In this document: in pieces, positions 34,406 to 42,616 of the stretch | Numbering within the stretch: the stretch's first letter is position 1 | How the letters are laid out: each line of letters starts with the position of its first letter | Assembly: GCA_964549945.1 (NCBI GenBank) | Contig: CAZJXD010000011.1 | Location: forward strand, 1-64,000 | DNA length: 64,000 nucleotides | Reading direction: 5' to 3' | From: B25-G16 sp964549945 | GTDB lineage: Bacteria; Desulfobacterota; DSM-4660; Desulfatiglandales; B25-G16 | Translations under genes and position numbers: made by a program | The notes under the pieces: model-generated | What the model was told of the DNA's origin: nothing | What the model saw: only the letters and a program-made list of their open reading frames with translations | Database searches by the model: none

Positions 34406-34864
34406 ATCTACTCCTAAACATTTAATACACCGATAGAACCTATTCACGGTACCATTACCTGAGGTAGGGGTTTAAGGCGATTAATCAAAGTTCGGGTGGT
34501 CGCTGTAGAACCTCGTGGCATTTCTTTGGTGGAATTGTTTACGTATCGTAATTTATAGGAATGGATCGATCATCCATTCGATTTGCTGCCACTGGTGCCC
34601 ACGTCTGTCCAAATACCACTTCCACTCGTTGGTCTTGGACAGCATCTCCAGATAAGGACAACCTAAAATTGAAACCCATGGCTTATGAGTGATAAGTAGT
34701 TGAAATCTTTGAGTCCAAATTAAAATATCAAATTCTTTTCGACAGCAGTGAGTTGGAATATTTTTTTAAAGTACCTGCTCCCTCTCGAGCCTTGCCATTA
34801 TTGCCTTTTCAGAGATTCTGCTTTACTGTAGCCTACTGGTTAAAAAAGAAACTATCCCTGAAAG
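34406..34864. other. Gene-free gap beyond the IS element
   Basis: No complete gene. A minus-strand frame ending at 34553 reads a short, plausible stretch (NEWKWYLDRRGHQWQQIEWM), perhaps the relic of a lost gene. Otherwise AT-rich sequence precedes the ParB-like gene. Confidence 0.3.
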
Positions 34865-34873
34865 GTGATTGCT

Positions 34874-35857
34874 ATGGAATACTTTCTGAGAAGTCGTCTG
34901 ATGAGGGTGAGCCTATCAGACATAGATATGAACCCAGGCCCATTCTGTATGAGCTTTAACTTTGACCCGGGGCCACTGAAGGCCTCCATTAAGGGATTTG
35001 GTATTCTCAATCCCCCCTATCTGCTCAGTGACCAAGATGACAGATTTAGGGTAGTTGCCGGATATCGAAGGTTGCTGGCCCTAAGGGAGTTAGGCTGGTC
35101 GGATGCGGTGTGCCAGATACTGCCAGATGATTTTCCTCCCCTCGAGGCACTGCTGCTCAATCTACATGATAACCTTGTTCATCGCCACCTGAATAGCGTT
35201 GAGAAGGGGATGGCCTTACATAGGTTAACCCGCTTCCTTACCAAGGAAGAGATAGTAACCAATTTCATGCCAATCCTTGGAATCCCTTCGAATAGACAAG
35301 CGCTGGAACAGTTTCTAGGTTTAGAGGAGCTAGAGGAGAAAATAAGGATTTCCGTTGCCATGGAAAGGTTATCGCCGAGAGTAGCGGGCTTGATGTGCAG
35401 CCTCGGCAGAGATGATCGGCTTCGGATGAACGATCTATTCGTGTCCTTAAGATGGAGCTTTAGCCAACAATGGGAAGCAACCCAGTGGATCATGGAGATC
35501 GCTGGCAGGGAAGGGCGGTCGATAAGAGAAGTGATGGAGGATGAACGCATTAGAGAGGTGTTAAAGAACGATAAAATGAACAGCCCGCAGAAGGTAAGGG
35601 CTATCGTGAGGGCGCTCAGGGAGAGGCGCTCCCCCATACTCATGGAATCCGAGAGATCTTTTAAAAGGGGCATCTCTGATCTCTCTCTTCCTTCAGGGGT
35701 GAGGGTAATCCCCCCGCCTTTCTTTGAGGGGACTGACTATAGGCTCGAGATCGTTTTCCGGGAGGGGAAAGAGCTCAGGGAAAAGGCGGCGAGGCTTTCC
35801 CGTACCGCTGGATTGGAAGAAATCACCGATTTCTGGAAGATAAGAAATCGCGTGTAA
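34874..35857 (+). CDS. ParB/sulfiredoxin-domain protein
   Basis: About 327 residues from ATG 34874 (a GTG lies at 34865). An N-terminal ParB-like nuclease/CTPase-type domain is recognisable from LKASIKGFGILNPPYLL near residue 35 and the FRVVAGYRRLLALRELG box near residue 60, equivalent to the GERRYRAA motif of ParB. HLNSVEKGMAL near residue 113 resembles the start of the ParB helix-turn-helix region. The C-terminal third matches nothing I know. No ParA gene is next to it; the next gene is a spore-photoproduct-lyase-like enzyme, so the role may be DNA-related but is not ordinary plasmid partitioning. Confidence 0.8.
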   Translation: MEYFLRSRLMRVSLSDIDMNPGPFCMSFNFDPGPLKASIKGFGILNPPYLLSDQDDRFRVVAGYRRLLALRELGWSDAVCQILPDDFPPLEALLLNLHDNLVHRHLNSVEKGMALHRLTRFLTKEEIVTNFMPILGIPSNRQALEQFLGLEELEEKIRISVAMERLSPRVAGLMCSLGRDDRLRMNDLFVSLRWSFSQQWEATQWIMEIAGREGRSIREVMEDERIREVLKNDKMNSPQKVRAIVRALRERRSPILMESERSFKRGISDLSLPSGVRVIPPPFFEGTDYRLEIVFREGKELREKAARLSRTAGLEEITDFWKIRNRV

Positions 35858-35934
35858 TGCCTTTTCAAACGGTACTGCTTTCACAAATAACCCCGACACC
35901 TCACTTCAGGGTTATCCATGAAAGAAACTCATGT

Positions 35935-36123
35935 AGAGCATGGGGATGTCTTTTTTTGCTGCATGCCCTGTAACAGGGGGCCTCAGCGTGCCCCGTAAAT
36001 CGGGGCACACGCGCAACGCGGATTTGACTATTGTATGCCATGGCGGTGGGTGCCCCGATTTATCGGGGCCTGCCGGTGCATTACTTCTAGGGCATGAGAC
36101 AAAAAAAGACATCCCCATGCTCT
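35935..36123. repeat. 189-bp palindromic (MITE-like) element
   Basis: 35-bp terminal arms match as an inverted repeat with three mismatches; the left begins AGAGCATGGGGATGTC at 35935 and the right ends with its complement at 36123. Inside are two further perfect stems: GTGCCCCG-TAAAT-CGGGGCAC (35988-36008) and GCCCCGAT-TT-ATCGGGGC (36052-36069). It lies in the space between the ParB-like and SPL-like genes. There is no coding frame of its own, so a non-autonomous transposable element or a structured non-coding element is likely. Confidence 0.6.
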
Positions 36124-36177
36124 TTTCTATATTAACCAAAAAACATAGCGTATTCCGTTATTAACAGAACGAGCACT

Positions 36178-37284
36178 GTGCTGACGATGGAACAATTCAA
36201 GATACGACGAATACTGATAGATAGGGGTGCGGAGGGAGATTCAATTGCACAACAGGTACGTACCAAATTGCCCGGTGTACCCATGGAGTCCGTGTCTCCT
36301 GACGATTTAGCCGCTGCCGACGATATCGATGAGCTGGATAAGCAATCGCTCAGGATGGTTCACTTCAGCGGGGATTTTCTCAAACCGTGTCCTGGCACGA
36401 GGAGATACATCTGCTGCGGGTATCAGATCTTGCACGTTGGCATAAACTGCCCAATGGATTGCAGTTACTGTTTCCTCCAATCCTACCTCAATCAGCCGTC
36501 ATTGAGGATATTCAGCAACCTAGAGGAGAATCTCGATGTCGTAGGCAACACTATTGACCGCCATCCCGACAGGATCTTCAGGATCGGGACCGGCGAGTTC
36601 ACCGACAGCCTTGCCCTTGATTACCTCACCGGATGGACCGATCTCCTGCTGCCGTTCACCTCCCCGAAGAAGAATTGTATCGTAGAGCTTAAGACGAAGA
36701 CCGCCTACATCGAAAACCTCTTAAGGAAACGCGTTGTCGGCCAAAGGATCGTGGTGGCATGGTCGCTCAACACTCCACGGATAATCGCCCACGAGGAGCG
36801 CCACACCGCAGGCCTAGAAAGCAGGATTCTTGCTGCCCGGAGGTGTCAGAAGGCGGGATTTGTGGTTGCGTTCCATTTTGACCCGCTCATACATTACCCA
36901 GGATGGCGAGAGGAATACGAGGAGGTAATCCATCTCATGGAGAGGCACATCGATCCGGAATCCATCATATGGATCAGCATCGGGTCATTTCGGTATATGC
37001 CCGATCTTAAGCGGGCGATCATGAGGAGATTTCCGGAAACCCATGTCCTTAACGGGGAATTTGTTTCAGGACTGGATGGTAAGCTCAGGTATTTCAAGCC
37101 GATACGAACGGAGATGTATGCACGCGTATCCGAACGATTAAGGCAGTGGCACCGCGACCTTGGGATATATCTCTGCATGGAGAGCGACGAGGTGTGGGGG
37201 CAGTCCCTCGGATGGTCCCCTAAAACGTCCGCGAACCTATCGAGGTACCTGGATAACAGGGTGAGAAGGCTGATGCCGGATTAA
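36178..37284 (+). CDS. Spore photoproduct lyase-like radical SAM protein
   Basis: 368 residues. The radical SAM cluster motif is C-x3-C-x2-C: CPMDCSYC, residues 91-98, inside a region typical of spore photoproduct lyases (PCPGTRRYICCGYQILHV just before it; IFRIGTGEFTDSLALD near 141). Family members repair the thymine dimer of spores or act on other substrates in non-spore formers. It follows the ParB-like gene, and this pair with the palindromic element between may form a functional unit. GTG start at 36178, or ATG at 36187. No sporulation genes are seen here, so the dimer-repair role is uncertain. Confidence 0.85.
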   Translation: MLTMEQFKIRRILIDRGAEGDSIAQQVRTKLPGVPMESVSPDDLAAADDIDELDKQSLRMVHFSGDFLKPCPGTRRYICCGYQILHVGINCPMDCSYCFLQSYLNQPSLRIFSNLEENLDVVGNTIDRHPDRIFRIGTGEFTDSLALDYLTGWTDLLLPFTSPKKNCIVELKTKTAYIENLLRKRVVGQRIVVAWSLNTPRIIAHEERHTAGLESRILAARRCQKAGFVVAFHFDPLIHYPGWREEYEEVIHLMERHIDPESIIWISIGSFRYMPDLKRAIMRRFPETHVLNGEFVSGLDGKLRYFKPIRTEMYARVSERLRQWHRDLGIYLCMESDEVWGQSLGWSPKTSANLSRYLDNRVRRLMPD

Positions 37285-37509
37285 AGTAAGCCGGGGCAAC
37301 GCCATAGTGAGACACAACCTTGCCCGCGCTGTTACCCTGGGAGGAAAATCAAATTATCTTGTGATATGCCCTTAAATATGCTAGAAGCAGATCTATTTCT
37401 TCAAGGATATATCTTTTAACAAGAAATCATCTTTTATAACAGTGAGTTACGCTATATAGTTATAGTATTTTTTAACATAGTATGGTAACGCCAAACAAAA
37501 GGAGGCACC

Positions 37510-38364
37510 ATGGAGATCAAAAAGATAGGAGTGGTCGGAGCAGGAACAATGGGCAATGGTATCGCCCAGATAGCGGCACAGATAGGATGCGACGTGGTGA
37601 TGAGGGATATCGAGATGAGGTTTGTTGAAGGAGGTATGAAGAACATAGACAAATTCCTGTCAAGAAGCGTGGAAAAGGGAAAGATAGCCGCTGGGGAAAA
37701 GGATGCCATAATCGGGCGAATAAAGGGAACCACTGATATGGAAGACCTCAAGGATGCCGATTTTGTCATCGAGGCCGTGATCGAGGATCTCGAGCTCAAG
37801 AAGAAGGTGTTCAAGGAATTGGACGAGCTCCTCAGGCCGGAGGTAATCCTCGCCACTAATACATCCTCTATGTCCATTACGGAGATCGCTGCGAGCACAA
37901 GCAGGCCTGACAAGGTGTGTGGGATGCATTTCTTCAATCCAGCACCCCTGATGAGACTGGTAGAGATAATACGGGGCTATGCGACGAGCGATGAGACAAT
38001 AGCGATCACAAGAAAATTTGCAGAGAAGATGGGTAAGGTAACCGTGGAGGTGAAGAAGGATTCACCGGGGTTTGTGGTGAATAGGATTATGACACCCCAT
38101 TTTCTCGAGGCCATAAAGATTGTGGAAGAGGGAATTGCGTCTATAGAGGATGTGGATATAGCGGTGAAAAACGGCCTGAATTATCCCATGGGCCCCTTTG
38201 AGCTCATGGATTTGACAGGCATTGATATCGCGTACCGTGTAACCGAATATCTCTATAAAGAGCTCAACAAGGAGAACAAGTGGGTAGCGCCGAATCTCAT
38301 GAAGACAATGATAAGGGCGGGTAAACTCGGTAAGAAGACGGGTGGAGGATGGTATAGTTCGTAA
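37510..38364 (+). CDS. hbd: 3-hydroxybutyryl-CoA dehydrogenase
   Basis: 284 residues, the usual length of this short 3-hydroxyacyl-CoA dehydrogenase. The Rossmann motif IGVVGAGTMGNGIAQIA starts at residue 6. TNTSSMSITEIAAS and GMHFFNPAPLMRLVEII near residue 140 hold the catalytic Ser/His/Glu region, and SPGFVVNRI follows. Catalyses NAD-dependent conversion of 3-hydroxybutyryl-CoA to acetoacetyl-CoA. It is monocistronic, with AGGAGG before the ATG and a hairpin terminator after the stop. Confidence 0.94.
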   Translation: MEIKKIGVVGAGTMGNGIAQIAAQIGCDVVMRDIEMRFVEGGMKNIDKFLSRSVEKGKIAAGEKDAIIGRIKGTTDMEDLKDADFVIEAVIEDLELKKKVFKELDELLRPEVILATNTSSMSITEIAASTSRPDKVCGMHFFNPAPLMRLVEIIRGYATSDETIAITRKFAEKMGKVTVEVKKDSPGFVVNRIMTPHFLEAIKIVEEGIASIEDVDIAVKNGLNYPMGPFELMDLTGIDIAYRVTEYLYKELNKENKWVAPNLMKTMIRAGKLGKKTGGGWYSS

Positions 38365-38393
38365 ATTCCCCATGGAGAAGACATTAGAAAAGA

Positions 38394-38412
38394 GAGGCCT
38401 TTATGAGGCCTC
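38394..38412 (+). terminator. Intrinsic terminator after hbd
   Basis: Stem GAGGCCT (38394-38400), loop TTATG, stem AGGCCTC (38406-38412), then CCTTATTTGTTTTT on the plus strand. It ends the dehydrogenase transcript and its T-rich tail overlaps the stop of the small minus-strand gene, so it may serve both directions. Confidence 0.75.
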
Positions 38413-38414
38413 CC

Positions 38415-38504
38415 TTATTTGTTTTTATGACGCATGGACTTTCTAAGCTTTCTGTACTTATGTTTCCTGATCTTCTTTCTCCTTTTCTTTACCACGCTGC
38501 TCAT
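38415..38504 (-). CDS. 29-residue basic AURKAIP1/COX24-type small protein
   Basis: Very short, extremely basic protein: MSSVVKKRRKKIRKHKYR and onwards. The pattern, with KKRRKK and the HKYRKLRK core, matches the small COX24/AURKAIP1-domain proteins that occur as tiny ribosome-associated proteins in many bacteria. It is preceded by GGAG at the right distance (8 bases) before the ATG at 38504. Because it is below most gene-finder limits it is easily missed. Function is known by family resemblance only. Confidence 0.72.
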   Translation of the reverse strand: MSSVVKKRRKKIRKHKYRKLRKSMRHKNK

Positions 38505-38626
38505 AGATAAAATCTCCGATCCATTTAAAAAATGCGACTCTGCAATAAAAAAAGGGGCCTTGTCAAGAGAATTTACATAAGTTTACATAATATATATTAT
38601 CAGACTTAATGGAGAGGACAGCAACA

Positions 38627-39487
38627 TCACCCTATATTCTTCTTTTTCTCCCTATAGAGGCGTTTATCGGCGGTGTTAATCAGGTCTTGCATCTTCATAT
38701 CGTATGAAAAGGTCGAAAAGCCAATACTCGCCGACACCTCGCTCACCTCTTTGAACTCGCTCTTAAGCCTCTCGCATATGTTTTCTACGATGCGTTCGTC
38801 AGCTTCAACGAGAATGACTGCGAACTCATCACCCCCGTATCGAAACGCGGTATCCACGTTATCCCGTATATTCGATTGTATGATCTTTCCGGATTTGGAG
38901 AGCACCGTGTCTCCTGCGAGATGACCATATTTGTCATTGTACACCTTGAAGTCATCAAGATCCAGGAGAATGAGCGACAGATTGTGCTTTTGACGATTCG
39001 CCCTCTCGATCTCCTCTCGAAGTTTATTAAAAAAATGGCGCTGATTATAAAGCCCGGTGAGATTATCAGTTATCGAGAGCTTAGCTAACTTCTCTCTGGC
39101 ACTTCTCTCTCTTAAAATCCTCGTGATCTTGGCCTCAATCTCATCAATCTTGAATGGCTTGACTATGAAGTCACTTGCGCCTGCGTTGATCACGTCCATG
39201 TAAGTATAATCCTTATCGTAGCCGGTCATGGCGATTACGCTTATTCCGGGGTTTTCCTTGGAAACCATCTTTATCAGCTCAATACCGTTCATTTCAGGCA
39301 TATTAATATCGGTAATGAGAAAGCTGTAGTTACCATTCCTAAGCCGTTCCACGGCTAAACTGCCCTTTTCCACGAAATCAGTAGTAAATCCCAGGCTCGT
39401 CAAAAGGCTCTTTACCACCATACCGACCTCTACCTCATCATCAACGATCAGCATAGCCTCATTTTTATAGTCGTATTCCTTTTCCAT
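38627..39487 (-). CDS. Response regulator with GGDEF (diguanylate cyclase) output
   Basis: 286 residues. Residues 10-125 are a receiver domain (phosphoacceptor aspartate in FLITDINMPEMNG, conserved lysine in FIVKPFKID). Residues 145-285 are a GGDEF domain with the intact signature RYGGDEFAV near residue 220 and YNQRHFFNKL at its start. It should make c-di-GMP when phosphorylated. No sensor kinase is next to it, so it is an orphan regulator. It lies upstream, on the same strand, of nothing obvious; miaB is 25 bp farther toward its start. Confidence 0.93.
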   Translation of the reverse strand: MEKEYDYKNEAMLIVDDEVEVGMVVKSLLTSLGFTTDFVEKGSLAVERLRNGNYSFLITDINMPEMNGIELIKMVSKENPGISVIAMTGYDKDYTYMDVINAGASDFIVKPFKIDEIEAKITRILRERSAREKLAKLSITDNLTGLYNQRHFFNKLREEIERANRQKHNLSLILLDLDDFKVYNDKYGHLAGDTVLSKSGKIIQSNIRDNVDTAFRYGGDEFAVILVEADERIVENICERLKSEFKEVSEVSASIGFSTFSYDMKMQDLINTADKRLYREKKKNIG

Positions 39488-39512
39488 GGCACGAATAAAC
39501 GCTAATCCCCGC

Positions 39513-40838
39513 CTAGCTGCCCTCTACCAGCTCCCCGAGCAATGAATTTTGAAGACCCTCAACAATACGGACCTCTACTAATCGTCCCTTGAGATCAGCC
39601 TTTCCGGGAAAGTTCACCACCTTATTTCCGGATGTTCTTCCGGTGAGCTGTTCCCCTCCCCTTTTGCCCGCGCCCTCAACGAGAACCTCCTGCGTTGTTC
39701 CCTCGAGCAGCCTATTCTTCGACAGGGTTATCTCCCTCTGTCTCTCCTGCAAGGCGTACAGGCGCCTTTTCTTTTCTGTCTCCTCTACCTTATCCGGAAG
39801 CTGGGATGCCAAGGTTCTCGGTCGCTCAGAATACCTGAATGAGAAAAGATTATCAAACTGAATCTCCTCTATTAACCGGAGACTCTCCTCAAAATCGGAC
39901 TCCGTCTCCCCGGGAAAACCCACGATCATATCGCTTGTGATCGCAATTTCAGGCCTTGTGGTACGCATGCGCTCTATCAAGCGAATATACGTATCCCTCG
40001 TATAGCCCCTGCGCATAAGGTTGAGTACCTTATTGGAGCCCGATTGCACCGGCAGGTGAATGTGCGAGCAGAGGGAATCGAGGCAGCCAAAACAACGTAT
40101 CAGTTCGTCGGAGAGGTCTTTGGGATGAGAGGTCGTAAAACGGAGCCGTCTTAGACCAGCTATGCCATCCATCTCCTTTAACAATCCGGGAAACCCCGGC
40201 GTGCCATTATCCTTGGCATTGTAAGAGTTCACATTCTGCCCGATAAGGGTTATCTCCTTTATGCCGCGGCTCACGAGATGGGTTGCCTCATCAATGAGCT
40301 GTCTTGCCGACACGCTCCTTTCCCTACCCCTCACGTACGGAACAATGCAATAGGTGCAAAAGTTGTCACAGCCCTCCATGATCTTGAGGAAACTCGTAAC
40401 CCTTCCCAGCACAAAACCGTTACATCTCGCAAAAACAACTGGATCAGCGTCGATATCCACCGCGCAAATCCTCTCGCCTCCTGTCTTGATCTGAGAGAGG
40501 TATTCGCCCACGCGGTGGATATTTCTCGGGCCTAGGACTAAGTCGAGATAGGGAAAACGCTGAAACAGCTCCATGCCCTTTTCTTGGGCCACACACCCGA
40601 CAATACCAATAATCCGATCTGGATTCCGCCTCTTTAGGGACGACAGACGCCCGATAAGGGTCAGTGCCTTTGCCTCGGCCTTTTTTCTGACGGCGCAGGT
40701 ATTGATCATGATCAAGTGAGCATCATGTATGGCCTGTGTTTGCTCGTAACCGCTGTTGGTGAGATCCTGGCTAATGCTGTCGGAGTCATACTTGTTCATC
40801 TGGCAGCCGAATGTCTTAATGAAGAACAAATCGCTCAA
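39513..40838 (-). CDS. miaB: tRNA-2-methylthio-N6-dimethylallyladenosine synthase
   Basis: 441-residue radical SAM methylthiotransferase that adds methylthio to i6A37 of tRNAs. The N-terminal UPF0004 domain has FIKTFGCQMNKYDS near residue 6, with INTCAVRKKAEAK and GCVAQE downstream. The radical SAM motif is CDNFCTYCIVPYVRGRE near residue 155. The TRAM domain is at the end (VEGAGKRGGEQLTGRT). The standard family length. It is followed in the same operon by the DUF4911 and NAD kinase genes. Confidence 0.96.
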   Translation of the reverse strand: MSDLFFIKTFGCQMNKYDSDSISQDLTNSGYEQTQAIHDAHLIMINTCAVRKKAEAKALTLIGRLSSLKRRNPDRIIGIVGCVAQEKGMELFQRFPYLDLVLGPRNIHRVGEYLSQIKTGGERICAVDIDADPVVFARCNGFVLGRVTSFLKIMEGCDNFCTYCIVPYVRGRERSVSARQLIDEATHLVSRGIKEITLIGQNVNSYNAKDNGTPGFPGLLKEMDGIAGLRRLRFTTSHPKDLSDELIRCFGCLDSLCSHIHLPVQSGSNKVLNLMRRGYTRDTYIRLIERMRTTRPEIAITSDMIVGFPGETESDFEESLRLIEEIQFDNLFSFRYSERPRTLASQLPDKVEETEKKRRLYALQERQREITLSKNRLLEGTTQEVLVEGAGKRGGEQLTGRTSGNKVVNFPGKADLKGRLVEVRIVEGLQNSLLGELVEGS

Positions 40839-40844
40839 CCTGTC

Positions 40845-41126
40845 TCACCTCTCACGCCAACCGCAGAAGCCTTCACCATGGCAGAGATATTCGGTACCCG
40901 TCTTAAGGTGAATGCTCCCCTCCTCTTTCAGGGAATTGATGAGGGATGTGATTTCCTCCGTGCATCCCGGGGCTATGGAGATTTCAACCGTACCGCTCAT
41001 CGGATCAATGGTTCTCATAATGGCCATCCCGTCATAGGACTCAATAATCCATTGCAAATAGCATATTTCTCCCTTTTCTACGGACAGGATACATTTACGC
41101 GTTCGCGTTATTGAAGGATGACTCAC
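40845..41126 (-). CDS. DUF4911-type small protein
   Basis: 93 residues with a DUF4911-like pattern and the usual placement upstream of miaB in deltaproteobacteria. Its 3' end sits 6 bp from the miaB start, and it overlaps the NAD kinase gene by 32 bases at its 5' end. The start is GTG at 41126. Function unknown; the conserved place in the tRNA-modification operon is the main support. Confidence 0.7.
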   Translation of the reverse strand: MSHPSITRTRKCILSVEKGEICYLQWIIESYDGMAIMRTIDPMSGTVEISIAPGCTEEITSLINSLKEEGSIHLKTGTEYLCHGEGFCGWRER

Positions 41127-41982
41127 CCCATTTCAGCTTTGTCCTCAAGATATCAAAATAGTCCTGATTGGGAGACTTAATAAGCCTCAATTTTTTCTCC
41201 GATTTGGATACGATCACCCTGTCACCGTCCATGAGATCGAACCCTACCTGACCGTCAAAGGTAAGGAGCACCTCCTCGCTGCGCTCCCCCATCCTGATCT
41301 CGATGATGGATGCGCCCGGAACTATAATCGGCCTGTGCGTTAAGGTAAACGGACAAATGGGGGTTACCAGGAGGGCCTCTAAATCGGGGTAGAGTATTGG
41401 CCCTCCGGCAGAGAGGTTGTGGCCCGTCGATCCTGTAGGCGTTGATATGATAAGCCCATCAGCCCTGAAGGTGGTCAGGAAGCGATCGTCAATGGATACC
41501 CTGAGCTCAATAATCCTCGCCAGCGCCCCTTTGTTGATTACCACGTCATTCAGTGCCGAGAAAAGACAGAGCTCCTCGCGATCCCTTATGACCCTCGCTT
41601 GAAGCATGAGCCTGGTTTCGATATCTATCTCTCCCGCGATGAGCCTTTCCATGTCCTCATAGAGCCTTTTAACCGGGATCTCCGTGAGAAATCCCAATCC
41701 CCCGAGGTTGATACCCAAGATAGGAAGCCCGTACCGGCCCACCTTCCGTGCGGCTCCAAGCAATGTCCCGTCTCCGCCCAACACTGCAACCCAATCAACC
41801 GTATCGGGGATACCTGTTTCTTCCTCCCCATATTGTCGAGAGGAGGCCCTTGGCGACATCTCCTCTGTATACACGACGATGCCCCTTTCCTCGAACCACT
41901 CCTTCAGGCGGCCGCACTCCCGCCTCGCGGGCTCGAAACCGTGCTTATAAATTATCCCCACTGAGTTAGGAATATGCGTCAC
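41095..41982 (-). CDS. nadK: NAD(+)/NADH kinase
   Basis: 295-residue kinase making NADP. The family motif VLGGDGTLLGAAR is near residue 68, and ISTPTGSTGHNLSAGGPI near residue 180 is the second motif. It lies on the same strand as the DUF4911 and miaB genes. No unusual features. Confidence 0.94.
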   Translation of the reverse strand: MTHIPNSVGIIYKHGFEPARRECGRLKEWFEERGIVVYTEEMSPRASSRQYGEEETGIPDTVDWVAVLGGDGTLLGAARKVGRYGLPILGINLGGLGFLTEIPVKRLYEDMERLIAGEIDIETRLMLQARVIRDREELCLFSALNDVVINKGALARIIELRVSIDDRFLTTFRADGLIISTPTGSTGHNLSAGGPILYPDLEALLVTPICPFTLTHRPIIVPGASIIEIRMGERSEEVLLTFDGQVGFDLMDGDRVIVSKSEKKLRLIKSPNQDYFDILRTKLKWGESSFNNANA

Positions 41983-42006
41983 TGGTCGTTGCTCATTCTG
42001 ATGGGA

Positions 42007-42615
42007 TTATCGCGTCCACTTCCCGATTACCCTCCATTCATCCACGAGATCCGAGGTCGTATCCACCAGCAGGTGCACGATGGGCAGTGTGGGAAATGCC
42101 TTCTTCAGGTCATCTAGGTCAACCGGCTCAAAGCGATCCTTGTTGTTGAGATACGCCTGTTCGGTTAACGCATTTGATTCGTAGTTCTCCTTTGTCCTCT
42201 CCGAGATTCTCCGGAATGAGACTTCCTGCGGGCATTGCGTTTGCTGAATCACGAACACCCTGTTATGCCGTGCGGCGATCTCAGCAGCCCTCCTCCTGAG
42301 CTTGCGGGTGATAAAGGTGGCATCCAGGATGATGCCCTCGCCCTTGGCCGCGAGTTCATCGGCGCGCCTATAGGTTTCATCATAGACAAGCTGCCTCTTT
42401 TCCATATCGGAGGCGACCTTCTCGTCGAAGATATCCTCCCCTCTCAATACCTCTAACCGAATAAGGTCTGTTCTCAATATCTTGTAGCCCCTTAGCTCGG
42501 CGATCACCTCTGTAGTTTCTGTTTTATAGGTAGCCGGAAGCCCGCACGCGATGAGTACCGCCTCAGGCACCAGCTCCCTCTTCATATACTCCACGAATGG
42601 CTCCCTCATGGGCAC
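42007..42615 (-). CDS. P-loop nucleoside/kinase-like ATPase (COG0645 type)
   Basis: 202 residues with a degenerate Walker A near residue 25, ACGLPATYKTETT, where the usual GxGKS glycine is tyrosine. Downstream IILDATFITRKLRR and FVIQQTQCPQE suggest a small kinase. In many bacteria this part is the C-terminal half of one protein fused to an aminoglycoside-phosphotransferase-like domain. Here it begins 1 bp after the stop of exactly such a domain, so the two look like one protein split into two coupled genes. Confidence 0.8.
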   Translation of the reverse strand: MPMREPFVEYMKRELVPEAVLIACGLPATYKTETTEVIAELRGYKILRTDLIRLEVLRGEDIFDEKVASDMEKRQLVYDETYRRADELAAKGEGIILDATFITRKLRRRAAEIAARHNRVFVIQQTQCPQEVSFRRISERTKENYESNALTEQAYLNNKDRFEPVDLDDLKKAFPTLPIVHLLVDTTSDLVDEWRVIGKWTR

Positions 42616-42616
42616 C

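Noticed and set aside
36178..37284. Evidence of sporulation from a spore photoproduct lyase gene
   Set aside because: No other sporulation gene is seen; photoproduct-lyase-like proteins also occur in non-sporulating bacteria.
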